Positions 53,937-63,926 of a stretch of DNA of 63,958 nt are shown piece by piece. Source of the stretch: Leucobacter soli. GTDB taxonomy: Bacteria > Actinomycetota > Actinomycetes > Actinomycetales > Microbacteriaceae. The stretch lies in contig NZ_CAJVAP010000019.1 of NCBI RefSeq assembly GCF_910593785.1, forward strand, positions 1 to 63,958. Direction: 5' to 3'. Every line of letters begins with the position of its first letter. Position 1 is the first letter of the stretch. The position numbers and the translations under genes are program-made. The notes under the pieces were generated by a model. That model saw only the letters and a program-made list of their open reading frames with translations, searched no databases and was not told the DNA's origin.

Positions 53937-54305
53937 GTGATTCAGCAGGAATCCCGACTCAAGGTGGCCGACAACAGCGGCGCCAAGGAGTTGCTCACGA
54001 TTCGCGTGCTCGGCGGGTCCAAGCGCCGCTACGCCGGTCTCGGCGACACGATCGTCGCGACCGTCAAGGACGCGATCCCCGGCGGCAACGTGAAGAAGGG
54101 CGACGTGGTCAAGGCCGTCGTCGTCCGGACGCGCAAGTCGACTCGTCGTGCCGATGGCTCGTACATCAGCTTCGACGAGAACGCCGCCGTCATCCTCAAG
54201 GCCGACGGGGAACCCCGCGGCACCCGTATCTTCGGACCGGTCGGTCGCGAGCTTCGCGACAAGCGGTTCATGAAGATCGTTTCGCTTGCACCGGAGGTGA
54301 TCTAG
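53937..54305 (+). CDS. rplN: 50S ribosomal protein L14
   Basis: The 122-residue protein begins [19 protein letters not shown] and contains [14 protein letters not shown]. The GTG start follows GAAGGAG. First gene of the spc group; contiguous with the S10 genes with no terminator in between. Confidence 0.96.
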   Translation: MIQQESRLKVADNSGAKELLTIRVLGGSKRRYAGLGDTIVATVKDAIPGGNVKKGDVVKAVVVRTRKSTRRADGSYISFDENAAVILKADGEPRGTRIFGPVGRELRDKRFMKIVSLAPEVI

Positions 54306-54309
54306 CTCT

Positions 54310-54672
54310 ATGGGCTCCAAGATCAAGAAGGGTGACCTCGTCGAGGTCATCTCGGGTCCCTCGCAGGAGCGCGGCGGCTACAAGGGCAAGCAGGGTCGAG
54401 TCATCGCCGTGCTGACCGAGAGCGACCGCGTCGTCGTCGAGGGCGTGAACTACGTCACCAAGCACGTGCGTCAGGGCGAGTCCTCGCGCGGCACGAAGGA
54501 GGGCGGCATCGAGACCCATGAGGCCCCGATCCACGTCTCCAACGTGGCCGTCGTCGACCCCGAGTCGAAGAAGCCGACCCGCGTCGGCTTCCGCCTCGAA
54601 GAGGTCGAGCGCGACGGCAAGAAGAAGACCGTGCGCGTGCGCTACGCCAAGAAGTCCGGGAAGGATCTCTAA
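54310..54672 (+). CDS. rplX: 50S ribosomal protein L24
   Basis: The 120-residue assembly initiator has a KOW motif ([25 protein letters not shown]) and [20 protein letters not shown]. Somewhat longer than in E. coli. Its stop shares a base with the rplE start. Confidence 0.95.
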   Translation: MGSKIKKGDLVEVISGPSQERGGYKGKQGRVIAVLTESDRVVVEGVNYVTKHVRQGESSRGTKEGGIETHEAPIHVSNVAVVDPESKKPTRVGFRLEEVERDGKKKTVRVRYAKKSGKDL

Positions 54673-55244
54673 TGTCCGAGACTGCAGTGGCTGAGAAGAT
54701 CCAGCCCCGACTGAAGCAGAAGTACCGCCAGGAGATCATCCCGGCGCTCCGCGAGGAGTTCGACTTCGCCAACATCCACCAGGTTCCCGGTCTCGTGAAG
54801 GTCGTCGTGAACACCGGTGTCGGCGAGGCCGCCCGCGACAGCAAGGTGATCGAGGGTGCGATCAACGATCTCACCCTCATCACCGGCCAGAAGCCCATGG
54901 TCACCAAGGCCCGCAAGTCGATCGCGCAGTTCAAGCTGCGCGAGGGCCAGGCCATCGGCGCGCACGTCACTCTCCGTGGCGATCGCGCCTGGGAGTTCCT
55001 GGACCGTCTCATCACGCTCGCGCTGCCGCGCATCCGCGACTTCCGGGGCCTCTCGCCCAAGCAGTTCGACGGAAACGGCAACTACACGTTCGGTCTCACC
55101 GAGCAGAGCGTGTTCCACGAGATCGATCAGGATAAGATCGACCGGGTGCGCGGTTTCGACATCACCGTCGTGACCACCGCCAAGACCGACGACGAGGGTC
55201 GTGCGCTGCTCAAGGCGCTCGGCTTCCCGTTCAAGGCCGAATAA
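54672..55244 (+). CDS. rplE: 50S ribosomal protein L5
   Basis: The 190-residue 5S rRNA-binding protein includes [35 protein letters not shown] and [18 protein letters not shown]. In most bacteria rpsN (S14) follows; here a hairpin and rpsH follow instead. Confidence 0.96.
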   Translation: MSETAVAEKIQPRLKQKYRQEIIPALREEFDFANIHQVPGLVKVVVNTGVGEAARDSKVIEGAINDLTLITGQKPMVTKARKSIAQFKLREGQAIGAHVTLRGDRAWEFLDRLITLALPRIRDFRGLSPKQFDGNGNYTFGLTEQSVFHEIDQDKIDRVRGFDITVVTTAKTDDEGRALLKALGFPFKAE

Positions 55245-55356
55245 CAACCGAATAGTCCAAGCGGATCGGCGCCCCTCGGGGCGCCTATCCGCATGTCACC
55301 CAGGTCGCCGGTCGTGTAACGGCCGCGCGATACCAGGCGAGAAAGTTGAGTCACTT
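55245..55356 (+). promoter_or_regulatory. rplE-rpsH spacer with hairpin in place of rpsN
   Basis: The 112-nt gap has no S14 gene: no CxxC/zinc-ribbon or long-form S14 motif is seen in any frame. A strong hairpin spans 55261-55292 (8-bp GC stem with a 2-base spacer, one mismatch, then a 6-bp stem). It may be an attenuator or a processing site within the spc operon. Confidence 0.7.
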
Positions 55357-55755
55357 ATGACGATGACCGATCCGGTCGCAGATATGCTGACCCGGTTGCG
55401 CAACGCCAACTCTGCGCACCACGACGTCGTTTCGCTCCCCGGCTCGAAGCTGAAGGAGCGGATCGCCGAGATCCTCAAGCGCGAAGGCTACATCGCGGAC
55501 TGGAACGTGGAGGGCGCCCGAGTCGGCACCACCCTGACCCTGTCGCTGAAGTACGGCCCCAACCGCGAGCGCTCGATCGAGGGCATCAAGCGGGTGTCGA
55601 AGCCCGGCCTCCGCGTCTACGCGGGTTCGACCGAGATCCCGAGCGTGCTCGGCGGCCTCGGCATCGCGATCCTGTCCACCTCCTCGGGTCTTCTCACCGA
55701 CCGCGAGGCCGAGCAGAAGGGCGTCGGCGGCGAAGTGCTCGCCTACGTGTGGTAA
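55357..55755 (+). CDS. rpsH: 30S ribosomal protein S8
   Basis: The 132-residue protein binds 16S helix 21 and, in E. coli, represses spc translation. [19 protein letters not shown] starts it, and the C-terminal [20 protein letters not shown] carries the RNA-binding segment. The ribosome-binding site is weak. Confidence 0.96.
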   Translation: MTMTDPVADMLTRLRNANSAHHDVVSLPGSKLKERIAEILKREGYIADWNVEGARVGTTLTLSLKYGPNRERSIEGIKRVSKPGLRVYAGSTEIPSVLGGLGIAILSTSSGLLTDREAEQKGVGGEVLAYVW

Positions 55756-55761
55756 TCGCAA

Positions 55762-56298
55762 ATGTCACGTATCGGTAAGCTTCCCATCGCCGTTCCCGGC
55801 GGTGTAGACGTAAAGATCGACGGCCAGCAGGTCTCGGTCAAGGGCCCGAAGGGCGAGCTCTCGCTCGTCGTCGCCGAGCCCATCCGCGTGTCGCTCGAAG
55901 AGGGCCAGGTGCTCGTCACCCGTCCCGACGACGAGCGCGACTCCCGAGCGCTGCACGGCCTGACCCGCACGCTCATCAACAACGACATCATCGGTGTGAC
56001 CGAGGGCTACGCGAAGCAGCTCGAGGTCGTCGGCACGGGCTACCGCGTGCAGCAGAAGGGCGCCGGCCTCGAGCTCGCGCTCGGCTTCTCGCACCCGGTC
56101 CTGTTCGACGCGCCCGAGGGCATCACGCTCGCGGTCGAGGGCAGCACCAAGATCACCGTCAGCGGCATCTCGAAGCAGGCGGTCGGCGAGGTCGCCGCCA
56201 ACATCCGCAAGCTGAAGAAGCCGGAGCCCTACAAGGGCAAGGGCATCCGCTACGCGGGCGAGAACGTTCGTCGCAAGGCTGGAAAGGCTGGTAAGTAA
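55762..56298 (+). CDS. rplF: 50S ribosomal protein L6
   Basis: The 178-residue protein near the GTPase centre has two similar domains. It begins [19 protein letters not shown] and ends with [21 protein letters not shown]. It starts 6 nt after rpsH. Confidence 0.96.
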   Translation: MSRIGKLPIAVPGGVDVKIDGQQVSVKGPKGELSLVVAEPIRVSLEEGQVLVTRPDDERDSRALHGLTRTLINNDIIGVTEGYAKQLEVVGTGYRVQQKGAGLELALGFSHPVLFDAPEGITLAVEGSTKITVSGISKQAVGEVAANIRKLKKPEPYKGKGIRYAGENVRRKAGKAGK

Positions 56299-56300
56299 CC

Positions 56301-56675
56301 ATGGCTGCGAGTATCACCCGTGCAAAGGGCCGTTCGGCTGCGCGCATCCGCCGCCACGCCCGCCTGCGCAAGAAGATCGTCGGCACCGAGACGCGTCCCC
56401 GTCTCGTGGTGACCCGTTCCTCGCGTCACGTGTTCGTGCAGGTCATCGACGATGCCAAGGGCCACACCGTGGCCTCGGCCTCGACGATGGAGGCCGATCT
56501 CCGCGCCTTCGAGGGCGACAAGACCGCCAAGGCCCACCGCGTGGGCGAGCTCGTCGCCGAGCGCGCGAAGAGCGCCGGCGTCGAGGCCGTGGTGTTCGAC
56601 CGCGGCGGGAGCAAGTACGCCGGCCGCGTCGCAGCGATCGCCGACGGCGCACGCGAAGGGGGGCTGACCCTGTGA
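56301..56675 (+). CDS. rplR: 50S ribosomal protein L18
   Basis: The 124-residue 5S rRNA-binding protein has a basic N-terminus ([16 protein letters not shown]), then [20 protein letters not shown] and [20 protein letters not shown]. It overlaps rpsE by 4 nt. Confidence 0.96.
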   Translation: MAASITRAKGRSAARIRRHARLRKKIVGTETRPRLVVTRSSRHVFVQVIDDAKGHTVASASTMEADLRAFEGDKTAKAHRVGELVAERAKSAGVEAVVFDRGGSKYAGRVAAIADGAREGGLTL

Positions 56676-57394
56676 GTGAAGAGACGAAGGAGCAGGAAGT
56701 GAACGCAGAGGCCCAGGTCGAGGCGTCGACCACCGAGGCCGCGGCTGCGGAAGCCCCGGCTCAGGATCACCGCAACGAGCCCCGCGAGCAGCGCCGTGGC
56801 AGCCGCGATCGCGGCACCCGTGGCGAGCGCGGCGGCCGGGATCGCGCCGAGAGCCAGTTCCTCGAGCGCGTGGTCACCATCAACCGCGTGTCGAAGGTCG
56901 TCAAGGGCGGCCGCCGCTTCAGCTTCACCGCGCTCGTCGTGGTGGGCGATGGCAACGGCACCGTCGGCGTCGGCTACGGCAAGGCGAAGGAAGTTCCCCT
57001 CGCCATCTCGAAGGGCGTCGAGGAGGCGAAGAAGAACTTCTTCCGCGTGCCTCGCGTCGGCAACACGATCCCGCACCCGGTGCAGGGCGAGGCCGCTGCC
57101 GGCGTCGTGCTGCTGCGCCCCGCTGCCGCGGGTACCGGTGTTATCGCCGGTGGCCCCGTCCGCGCCGTGCTCGAGTGCGCCGGCATCCACGACGTGCTCA
57201 GCAAGTCGCTCGGCTCGTCGAACACCCTGAACATCGTGCATGCGACCGTCGAGGCGCTGCAGCAGCTCGAGGAGCCCCGCTCCGTCGCTGCCCGCCGCGG
57301 CCTCGACTTCGACCGCGTCGCCCCGGCCCGCCTCGTGCGCGCCGAGGCGAAGGCCGCGGCCGACGCAGCAGCCAAGGCGAAGGCAGGTGCGTAA
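56672..57394 (+). CDS. rpsE: 30S ribosomal protein S5 with N-terminal extension
   Basis: The 240-residue protein aids decoding accuracy. The S5 core begins near residue 66 ([20 protein letters not shown]) after an extension of about 60 residues, Ala/Glu-rich then Arg/Gly-rich ([19 protein letters not shown]). The spectinomycin loop region [19 protein letters not shown] is intact. The GTG start is coupled to rplR. N-terminal extensions of S5 are common in actinobacteria; the RGG-like part may contact rRNA. Confidence 0.94.
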   Translation: MSEETKEQEVNAEAQVEASTTEAAAAEAPAQDHRNEPREQRRGSRDRGTRGERGGRDRAESQFLERVVTINRVSKVVKGGRRFSFTALVVVGDGNGTVGVGYGKAKEVPLAISKGVEEAKKNFFRVPRVGNTIPHPVQGEAAAGVVLLRPAAAGTGVIAGGPVRAVLECAGIHDVLSKSLGSSNTLNIVHATVEALQQLEEPRSVAARRGLDFDRVAPARLVRAEAKAAADAAAKAKAGA

Positions 57395-57588
57395 TGGCCA
57401 CCAAGAAGAGCCTGCAGATTACGCAGACCAAATCAGTTATCAGTGAGAAGCAGAACCAGCGCGACACGCTGCGCAGCCTGGGCCTCCGCAAGATCGGTCA
57501 GACGGTCGTGCGCGAGGACACCCCGGTGAACCGCGGCTACGTGCGCGCGGTCGCTCACCTGGTGAAGGTTGAGGAGATCGACGCATGA
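57394..57588 (+). CDS. rpmD: 50S ribosomal protein L30
   Basis: The 64-residue protein has [20 protein letters not shown] and [14 protein letters not shown], typical L30 sequence. ATG 57394 shares a base with the rpsE stop, and the end overlaps rplO by 4 nt. Confidence 0.95.
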   Translation: MATKKSLQITQTKSVISEKQNQRDTLRSLGLRKIGQTVVREDTPVNRGYVRAVAHLVKVEEIDA

Positions 57589-58049
57589 GCGAGAACACAC
57601 AGGAGGAGCGCGAGCAGGTGCTGAAGGCTCATCACCTGCGCCCGGCTCCCGGAGCGAAGAAGGCCAAGACCCGCGTGGGTCGCGGCGAGGGCTCGAAGGG
57701 CAAGACCGCGGGTCGCGGCACCAAGGGCACCAAGGCGCGCTACCAGGTGAAGGCCGGCTTCGAGGGCGGGCAGATGCCGCTGCACATGCGCACCCCGAAG
57801 CTGCGCGGGTTCAAGAACCCGTTCCGCACCGAGTACCAGGTGGTCAACGTCGCCAAGCTGGCCGAGCTGTACCCGAAGGGCGGCGAGGTCACGATCGAGG
57901 ATCTGGTCGCCAAGGGCGCGGTTCGCAAGAACCAGCCGGTGAAGGTGCTCGGCGACGGCGACCTGCAGGTCAAGCTCGTCGTCTCGGTCGACAAGGTGTC
58001 GGCCGCGGCTGAGCAGAAGATCGTCGCCGCTGGCGGCGAGATCAAGTAA
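57585..58049 (+). CDS. rplO: 50S ribosomal protein L15
   Basis: The 154-residue late assembly protein has [20 protein letters not shown] and [19 protein letters not shown]. Last ribosomal gene before secY; a hairpin-containing gap of 212 nt follows. Confidence 0.95.
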   Translation: MSENTQEEREQVLKAHHLRPAPGAKKAKTRVGRGEGSKGKTAGRGTKGTKARYQVKAGFEGGQMPLHMRTPKLRGFKNPFRTEYQVVNVAKLAELYPKGGEVTIEDLVAKGAVRKNQPVKVLGDGDLQVKLVVSVDKVSAAAEQKIVAAGGEIK

Positions 58050-58159
58050 CGTCCGTTCGGGCGTGAAAGGGGCCGGGAGCGATCCGTTCCAGACAGGAGC
58101 GGATCGGCCCGGCCTCATCGCTTTCAGCCGCGCACCCGCACCGCCGCGGGCCGGCGAAA

Positions 58160-58187
58160 CCGCGGTGACACACGCTGTTCACCGCGG
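58160..58187 (+). terminator. Hairpin between rplO and secY
   Basis: A perfect 9-bp stem (58160-58168 with 58179-58187) with a 10-nt loop is followed by GTTGTTTCGT, a modest T-rich tail. It probably ends much of the spc transcript. Confidence 0.55.
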
Positions 58188-58208
58188 GTTGTTTCGTCCG
58201 TGTAGGCT
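58179..58208 (+). promoter_or_regulatory. Possible secY-adk promoter
   Basis: TTCACC (58179-58184) and TAGGCT (58203-58208) are 18 bp apart. The -35 overlaps the hairpin above. The pair is weak, but a separate secY promoter fits the 212-nt gap. Confidence 0.3.
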
Positions 58209-58261
58209 GATGTATTGGCTGCGTTCTCGCGCGAGCCGCAAGACTTTTCAGGAGGCACGCT

Positions 58262-59581
58262 GTGTTCAGTGCGATCGGCCGGATCTTCAAGACGCCCGAT
58301 CTTCGGCGGAAGATTCTCTTCACGCTGGGTATCGTCGCGATCTTCCGTCTCGGATCCTTCGTCCCCGCACCGTTCGTCAACTTCGACTCCGTGCAGGCGT
58401 GTCTGGTGGCGCAGCAGGATGCGTCCGGGCTCTACCAGATGATCAACATGTTCAGCGGCGGTGCGCTGCTGCAGCTGTCGGTCTTCGCGCTCGGCATCAT
58501 GCCCTACATCACGGCCTCGATCATCGTGCAGCTGCTGCGCGTCGTGATCCCGCACTTCGAGACCCTCCACAAGGAGGGCCAGACCGGCCAGGCGAAGCTG
58601 ACGCAGTACACGCGCTATCTCACGATCGCGCTCGCCGTCCTGCAGTCGACCACGCTGATCACGGTCGCGCGATCCGGCATGCTGTTCGGCTCGCAGGCGA
58701 GCGACGCCTGCCGCAACCTGGTCTCCCAGGAGTGGTGGACGATCCTGATCATGATCATCACGCTCACCGCCGGCACCGGCCTGATCATGTGGTTCGGCGA
58801 ACTCATCACCGAGCGCGGCATCGGCAACGGCATGTCGCTGCTGATCTTCGTCTCGATCGCCGCCCAGTTCCCGAGCGCGCTGTGGAGCATCAAGGTGCAG
58901 AACAGCTGGGAGGTCTTCTTCCTGGTCATCGCGGTGGGGCTCGTCGTGGTCGCCGCGGTCGTGTTCGTTGAGCAGTCGCAGCGCCGCGTCCCGGTGCAGT
59001 ACGCCAAGCGCGTCGTCGGCCGCCGCAGCTACGGCGGCAGCAGCACCTACATCCCGATCAAGGTGAACATGGCGGGCGTGATCCCGGTCATCTTCGCCTC
59101 GGCGATCCTCTACCTGCCGATGCTCATCGCCCAGTTCAACCAGCCGGGTATCAACGAGGAGCCGAAGCCCTGGGTCGTCTGGATCGAGAACAACCTCGTG
59201 CAGGGCGACGATCCGCTCTACATGCTCGTCTTCTTCCTGCTGACGGTCGGGTTCACGTTCTTCTACGTGCAGATCACCTTCAACCCTGAAGAGGTCGCCG
59301 ACAACATGAAGAAGTACGGCGGCTTCATCCCCGGCATCCGCGCCGGCCGGCCGACCGCCGAATACCTCAACTACGTGCTGAACCGCATCACCAGCGCCGG
59401 TTCGCTCTACCTCGGCCTGATCGCCCTCATCCCGCTGATCGCGCTCGCGTTCTTCAACGCGAACCAGAACTTCCCGTTCGGCGGCGCATCGATCCTCATC
59501 ATCGTGGGTGTCGGTCTCGAGACGGTCAAGCAGATCGACGCGCAGCTGCAGCAGCGCCACTACGAAGGGCTCCTCAAGTGA
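58262..59581 (+). CDS. secY: Protein translocase subunit SecY
   Basis: The 439-residue channel of the Sec translocon has ten transmembrane helices. [20 protein letters not shown] and [20 protein letters not shown] are conserved, as is the cytoplasmic-loop [22 protein letters not shown] 58262 follows AGGAGGC. Its stop overlaps adk (GTGA). Confidence 0.96.
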   Translation: MFSAIGRIFKTPDLRRKILFTLGIVAIFRLGSFVPAPFVNFDSVQACLVAQQDASGLYQMINMFSGGALLQLSVFALGIMPYITASIIVQLLRVVIPHFETLHKEGQTGQAKLTQYTRYLTIALAVLQSTTLITVARSGMLFGSQASDACRNLVSQEWWTILIMIITLTAGTGLIMWFGELITERGIGNGMSLLIFVSIAAQFPSALWSIKVQNSWEVFFLVIAVGLVVVAAVVFVEQSQRRVPVQYAKRVVGRRSYGGSSTYIPIKVNMAGVIPVIFASAILYLPMLIAQFNQPGINEEPKPWVVWIENNLVQGDDPLYMLVFFLLTVGFTFFYVQITFNPEEVADNMKKYGGFIPGIRAGRPTAEYLNYVLNRITSAGSLYLGLIALIPLIALAFFNANQNFPFGGASILIIVGVGLETVKQIDAQLQQRHYEGLLK

Positions 59582-60171
59582 CGGCTCCCCGACAGATCCG
59601 CCTCCTGATCGTCGGCCCGCCGGGTGCGGGCAAGGGCACGCAGGCCGAGCGGATCATCGCACGCTACGGGGTGCCGTGGATCTCGACGGGCGACATCTTC
59701 CGGGCCAATATCAAGGCGGGAACGCCGCTGGGGCAGCGGGTCTCGCAGCTGATCGAGGCCGGCAAGCTGGTGCCCGACGAGCTGACCAACGAGATCGTCG
59801 AGGACCGACTGCGCCGCGACGACGTCGCCGACGGGTTCCTGCTCGACGGATACCCGCGCACGCTGGATCAGGTGCACGCCCTCGATCGGGTGCTGGAGGC
59901 GGACGCGCGCGCGCTCGACGCGGTCGTGCTGCTCGAGGCAGACACCGACGTGGTCGTGGAGCGCCTCCTGAAGCGCGCCGAGATCGAGGGACGGGTCGAC
60001 GATACCGAAGCGGTGATCCGTCACCGCCAGGAGGTCTACGCGGAGCAGACGAAGCCGCTCGTCGAGCTGTTCGAGACGCGCGGCATCCTCGTCGCCGTCG
60101 ACGGGCTCGGCACGGTCGACGAGGTCTCCGAGCGCATCTTCACCGCACTCGAGCAGAAGCTGGGAGCCTAG
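59578..60171 (+). CDS. adk: Adenylate kinase
   Basis: The 197-residue enzyme interconverts AMP, ADP and ATP. The P-loop is [10 protein letters not shown], and the AMP site has [10 protein letters not shown] and DGYPRTLDQ. The LID region is short ([13 protein letters not shown]), without the four-Cys zinc lid, as in mycobacterial Adk. Starts at GTG 59578 inside the secY stop. Confidence 0.95.
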   Translation: MTAPRQIRLLIVGPPGAGKGTQAERIIARYGVPWISTGDIFRANIKAGTPLGQRVSQLIEAGKLVPDELTNEIVEDRLRRDDVADGFLLDGYPRTLDQVHALDRVLEADARALDAVVLLEADTDVVVERLLKRAEIEGRVDDTEAVIRHRQEVYAEQTKPLVELFETRGILVAVDGLGTVDEVSERIFTALEQKLGA

Positions 60172-60202
60172 CGCCGGCTCGGCCGGTCGCATCGTGCACG
60201 CC

Positions 60203-61042
60203 ATGGCCCGCGGATTGCTTCGTCGCTCGATCTACAAGTCCCCGGCTCAGCTTCGGCTGATGCAGGCGCCGGGCGCGGCCACGGCCGCCGCCCTCGCGGC
60301 GATGGCCACGGCCGTGCGCCCCGGGATCACTCCGCTCGAGCTCGATGCGATCGCCGAGCAGGCGGTCCGCGACGCAGGCGGCGCCCCGAACTTCATGCTT
60401 GAGCCCGGCTACCGGCACACGATCTGCGCGAACGTCAACGAGCACGTCGTCCACGGCATCCCCGACGACCGGCCGCTCGAGCCGGGCGACATCGTCGCGC
60501 TCGACGCGGGCGCCGTCGTCGACGGCTGGCACGGTGACGCGGCGATCACGGCCGTGCTGCCGGATGCGTCGCGACCGGACCGCACCGACGCGATCGAGCG
60601 GCTCAGCCACGTCACCGAGCAGGCGATGTGGCGCGGCATCGCCCGGCTCGCCACCGCCTCCCATTTGAACGAGGTGGGAGAGGCCGTAGCCGCCTATGTG
60701 CACGCGAACAGCGATTTCGGCATCCTCGAGGACTACATCGGGCACGGCATCGGCCGCCGGATGCACGAGGATCCCCCCGTCTTCAACGTGCCGGTGAACC
60801 GTCGCGGACCCGAGGTCAAACCCGGCCTGGTGGTCGCGATCGAACCGATCATCTCGGCGGGCGGCATCGACACGGTGGTCGAGGACGACGACTGGACGGT
60901 CACCATGGCCGACGGCTCGCTCAGCGCCCAGTGGGAGCATTCGGTCGCCGTGCACGCGGACGGCATCTGGGTGCTCACAGCGCCCGACGGCGGCGCGGCG
61001 GGGCTGGCCCCGCTCGGCGTCACTCCGGTTCCGATTCCCTGA
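60203..61042 (+). CDS. map: Type I methionine aminopeptidase
   Basis: The 279-residue enzyme removes initiator methionine. Metal ligands lie in DAGAVVDGWHGDAAIT (two Asp), YIGHGIGRRMHE (His), IEPI (Glu) and WEHSVAVH (Glu). ATG 60203 is chosen; GTG 60194 three codons earlier is possible and neither has a ribosome-binding site. It normally precedes infA, but here a convergent sugar-metabolism operon follows. Confidence 0.94.
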   Translation: MARGLLRRSIYKSPAQLRLMQAPGAATAAALAAMATAVRPGITPLELDAIAEQAVRDAGGAPNFMLEPGYRHTICANVNEHVVHGIPDDRPLEPGDIVALDAGAVVDGWHGDAAITAVLPDASRPDRTDAIERLSHVTEQAMWRGIARLATASHLNEVGEAVAAYVHANSDFGILEDYIGHGIGRRMHEDPPVFNVPVNRRGPEVKPGLVVAIEPIISAGGIDTVVEDDDWTVTMADGSLSAQWEHSVAVHADGIWVLTAPDGGAAGLAPLGVTPVPIP

Positions 61043-61064
61043 CGCGTTCGGTGCGTCGCAAGCC

Positions 61065-61104
61065 CCGGTGCAGTTCAACGCCGGTGCAGTTCGGCGCCGG
61101 TGAC
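61065..61104 (+). repeat. 16-bp tandem repeat, 2.5 copies
   Basis: CCGGTGCAGTTC plus AACG or GGCG occurs at 61065 and 61081, with a partial third copy at 61097. It lies in the gap between convergent genes, where a terminator would be expected. Confidence 0.6.
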
Positions 61105-61126
61105 CGTCAGCACTCGGGATCCGCGC

Positions 61127-62164
61127 TCAGCCCCGCGCGCGCCGGATCAGCTGTGCCCGGGCCTCGTCGACGACCTCGAGCGCCGCGATCGCCGCGCTCG
61201 GCGGGTGCTCCGACGTCTCGGTGCGCCCCTCCGCGATCGCCAGGGCGACGGCTCCGGCCTGGTAGGCGAGCCCGTCGCGGCCCCGCAGGGGCGTCGGATC
61301 CTCCCACCGCGCGGCCTCGTCGCGCGTGCGCAGCTCGAAGCCGCCCGGCGCGTAGAACTCGTCGTCGAGCACGATGAACGCGTGCTCGCCCGAGATCGCG
61401 GCCCGGTTCTGCAGCGCCGTGTCGATGGAGGTCGCGAGCGAGGAGATCGCGCGGCCGCCGTGCTCGAGCAGCAGCTGCACGCGCTCGTCGATGCCGTCGG
61501 CGGTGATCGATCCGCGCGCGGTCGTCGACGTCGCCGGTCCGAGCCAGGCGAGCGCGAATGCGATCGGATAGACGCCGATGTCGAGCAGCGCGCCGCCGCC
61601 GGCCGCCGGATCCCAGAGCCGCGGCACTGCCTGACGGTCGAAGCGCTCGCCGAATGCGGCCTCGACGAAGCGCAGCTCGCCGAGTACGCCGTCGGCCACC
61701 AGTCGCCGGATCGCCTCGGTGCGCGGGAGAAACGCCTGCCACATGGCCTCCATGGCGAAGACGCCGGCCGCGGCCGCGGCGTCGGCGATCGCGTGCCCGC
61801 CGGCCGCATCGGTGGCGAACGGCTTCTCGACCAGCACGGGCTTGCCCGCGGAGATGACGCGGAGCGCGGTGTCCCGATGCTGCGCGTGGGGGGTCGCGAT
61901 GTAGACAACGTCCACGCCGGGGTCGTCGAGCAGCTGGTCCACGGTGCCGGCGGCCGCGTCGATCCCGAGCCGGCGGATGAACGCCTCGGCACGCGTCGGC
62001 TCGCGGGACGCGACGCGGACGATGCGCTGCCGCGTGAATCGGTGGAGCGCCGTGGTGAAGTCCGTTGCGATCCTGCCCGGGCCGATGAGCCCCCACCGCA
62101 GACCGGGCGCCTCCAGCAGATGGTAGGGGTCCGGCACGGGGAGCGCTCGCAGGTGCGCGATCAT
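61127..62164 (-). CDS. Gfo/Idh/MocA family oxidoreductase
   Basis: The 345-residue NAD(P)-dependent sugar oxidoreductase has an N-terminal Rossmann domain (GLIGPGRIATDF, DVVYIATPHAQH, KPVLVEKPFATD with the catalytic Lys in EKP) and a C-terminal substrate domain (GGGALLDIGVYPIAFALAWLG). The sequence resembles trans-dihydrodiol/xylose dehydrogenase-like members. ATG 62164 overlaps the upstream permease stop (ATGA), so it belongs to a sugar uptake operon. Substrate unknown. Confidence 0.87.
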   Translation of the reverse strand: MIAHLRALPVPDPYHLLEAPGLRWGLIGPGRIATDFTTALHRFTRQRIVRVASREPTRAEAFIRRLGIDAAAGTVDQLLDDPGVDVVYIATPHAQHRDTALRVISAGKPVLVEKPFATDAAGGHAIADAAAAAGVFAMEAMWQAFLPRTEAIRRLVADGVLGELRFVEAAFGERFDRQAVPRLWDPAAGGGALLDIGVYPIAFALAWLGPATSTTARGSITADGIDERVQLLLEHGGRAISSLATSIDTALQNRAAISGEHAFIVLDDEFYAPGGFELRTRDEAARWEDPTPLRGRDGLAYQAGAVALAIAEGRTETSEHPPSAAIAALEVVDEARAQLIRRARG

Positions 62165-63039
62165 TTCAGCGATCCCGCGGTGATGCCCTCGGTGACCTGC
62201 CGGTTGAAGACGATGTAGATGACCACGAGGGGCAGCGTGACCATCGAGAGCGCGGAGAAGAGCAGGCCGTAGTCGGTGACGTAGCGGCTGGAGAAGGCGA
62301 GCAGGCCCGTGGGAATCGTCTTCAACGCATCGTCCTGGATGTAGAGGAGAGCGAGGAGGAACTCGTTCCACGTGTTGAGCGCGGAGAAGATCGCGACGGT
62401 CGCGAGGCCCGGCCGCAGGAGGGGCAGGGCGATCATCCGGAACATCCGGAACTCCCCGGCGCCGTCGATGCGCGCCGCTTCGAAGAGCTCAGGCGGGAGA
62501 TCGTCGAGGAACACCTTCAGCAGGAAGGTCGCGAGCGGCAGCCCCATCGCGGTGTAGGGGATGATCAGCGCGAAGCGGGTGTCGGTGATCAGCAGATCCC
62601 GGAACATGGTCGACTGCGCGATGAAGTACGACTGCACGGGCAAGATCAGGCCGAGCGAGATGATGCCGAGCAGCAGGCCACGGCCGGCGAAGCGGAATCG
62701 GCTGAAGGCGTATGCCGCCGCGGAGGAGATGACGAGGATCGCGAGGACCGACGTGCCGGTGGTGATCACGCTGTTCAGCGCATAGCGGCCGATGTTGCCG
62801 ACCTCCCAGGCGCGCACCCACTGCGAGAAGTCGATGCTGGTCGGCAGGGCGAAGGGCGTGCGGAAGATCGCGGCGTTGTCCTTGAAACTCGACCAGACCA
62901 TCCAGACGAGCGGGAAGAAGCAGATCAGAGCGATCACGACGAGCGCGATGGCGACGAGCACGCCCGCGGGCCGGGTCGCGGGCCGCGTCCGGCGGCGCGA
63001 CGGGGCGCGACCGGTGCGGCGGACGGCGGAGGTGCTCAT
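62161..63039 (-). CDS. Carbohydrate ABC transporter permease (MalG type)
   Basis: The 292-residue permease has a basic N-terminus and six helices. The EAA loop reads PPELFEAARIDGAGEFRMF, matching CUT1 inner-membrane components. Start and stop both overlap neighbours (TGATG and ATGA), so the operon is tightly coupled. It pairs with the permease encoded just upstream. Confidence 0.9.
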   Translation of the reverse strand: MSTSAVRRTGRAPSRRRTRPATRPAGVLVAIALVVIALICFFPLVWMVWSSFKDNAAIFRTPFALPTSIDFSQWVRAWEVGNIGRYALNSVITTGTSVLAILVISSAAAYAFSRFRFAGRGLLLGIISLGLILPVQSYFIAQSTMFRDLLITDTRFALIIPYTAMGLPLATFLLKVFLDDLPPELFEAARIDGAGEFRMFRMIALPLLRPGLATVAIFSALNTWNEFLLALLYIQDDALKTIPTGLLAFSSRYVTDYGLLFSALSMVTLPLVVIYIVFNRQVTEGITAGSLK

Positions 63040-63926
63040 CGGCGGCCTCCGGTCTCCTGGAGCTCCGCGCGACGGCGCAGCCGGGCGAAGAGCGGCCCGG
63101 AGATCACGACGACGACCGTGAGGATCACGGCCATCGCGGCGCCGTAACCGATGTTGCCGTTGTGGAAGACGGTGCGCACGAGGTAGGTGGTCGGGATCTC
63201 GGTCGCATGGTACGGGCCGCCGTTCGTGAGCACGTAGAAGAGATCGAATCCTTGGAAGCCGCCGGTGACGCAGAGCAGGATCGCGACCTCGATCGTGCGC
63301 CGGATCGCGGGCAGTTTGACGCGCCAGAAGATCTGCCACTCGTTCGCGCCGTCGAGCCGCGCCGCTTCGACGATCTCGGCCGGGATCTGGCCGAGGGCCG
63401 CGATGAAGATCGTCATGTAGAAGCCGGCGAACACCCAGCCCGAGACGACGCAGATCGCGAGCAGCGCGGTCGAGGGGTCGCCCAGCCAGATCCGGGTGAG
63501 ATCGTGCAGACCCAGCGCCTCGAGCGTGGCGTTGATCAGACCGAAGTCCGGGTTGAGCACGAACGACCAGAGCACCGCGACGACGACCATGGGCAGCAGC
63601 ACCGGCGTGAAGACGGCGACCCGGAACCAGACCGAGCGGCCGCGGCGCGCGTCGACCAGGCCCGCGTAGCAGAGGCCGATCAGGACCTCGAGCACGAGGG
63701 TGGCGAGGATGTAGAGCGCGATGTGCAGGAAGGATCGTGCGAAGAGCTGGTCGGTGAACAGCTCGATGTAGTTCTGAAGCCCGACGAACGTCATCGGCCC
63801 GTAGCCGTTCCACTCGGTGAGGCTGTAGCCGCCGGTCATCAGCACGGGGACGACGACGGCGAAGCCGAACACCGCCAGGGCGGGTACCAGGAACACGTAC
63901 GGGATCCATGGACGCTCGGGGCGCAT
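63036..63926 (-). CDS. Carbohydrate ABC transporter permease (MalF type)
   Basis: The 296-residue permease has six helices, FVGLQNYIELF in the first periplasmic loop and the EAA motif PAEIVEAARLDGANEWQIF. It is the MalF-type partner of the downstream permease. The solute-binding protein is expected upstream, beyond the right window edge; no ATPase gene is present here, as is common for CUT1 systems sharing MsiK. Confidence 0.9.
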   Translation of the reverse strand: MRPERPWIPYVFLVPALAVFGFAVVVPVLMTGGYSLTEWNGYGPMTFVGLQNYIELFTDQLFARSFLHIALYILATLVLEVLIGLCYAGLVDARRGRSVWFRVAVFTPVLLPMVVVAVLWSFVLNPDFGLINATLEALGLHDLTRIWLGDPSTALLAICVVSGWVFAGFYMTIFIAALGQIPAEIVEAARLDGANEWQIFWRVKLPAIRRTIEVAILLCVTGGFQGFDLFYVLTNGGPYHATEIPTTYLVRTVFHNGNIGYGAAMAVILTVVVVISGPLFARLRRRAELQETGGRR

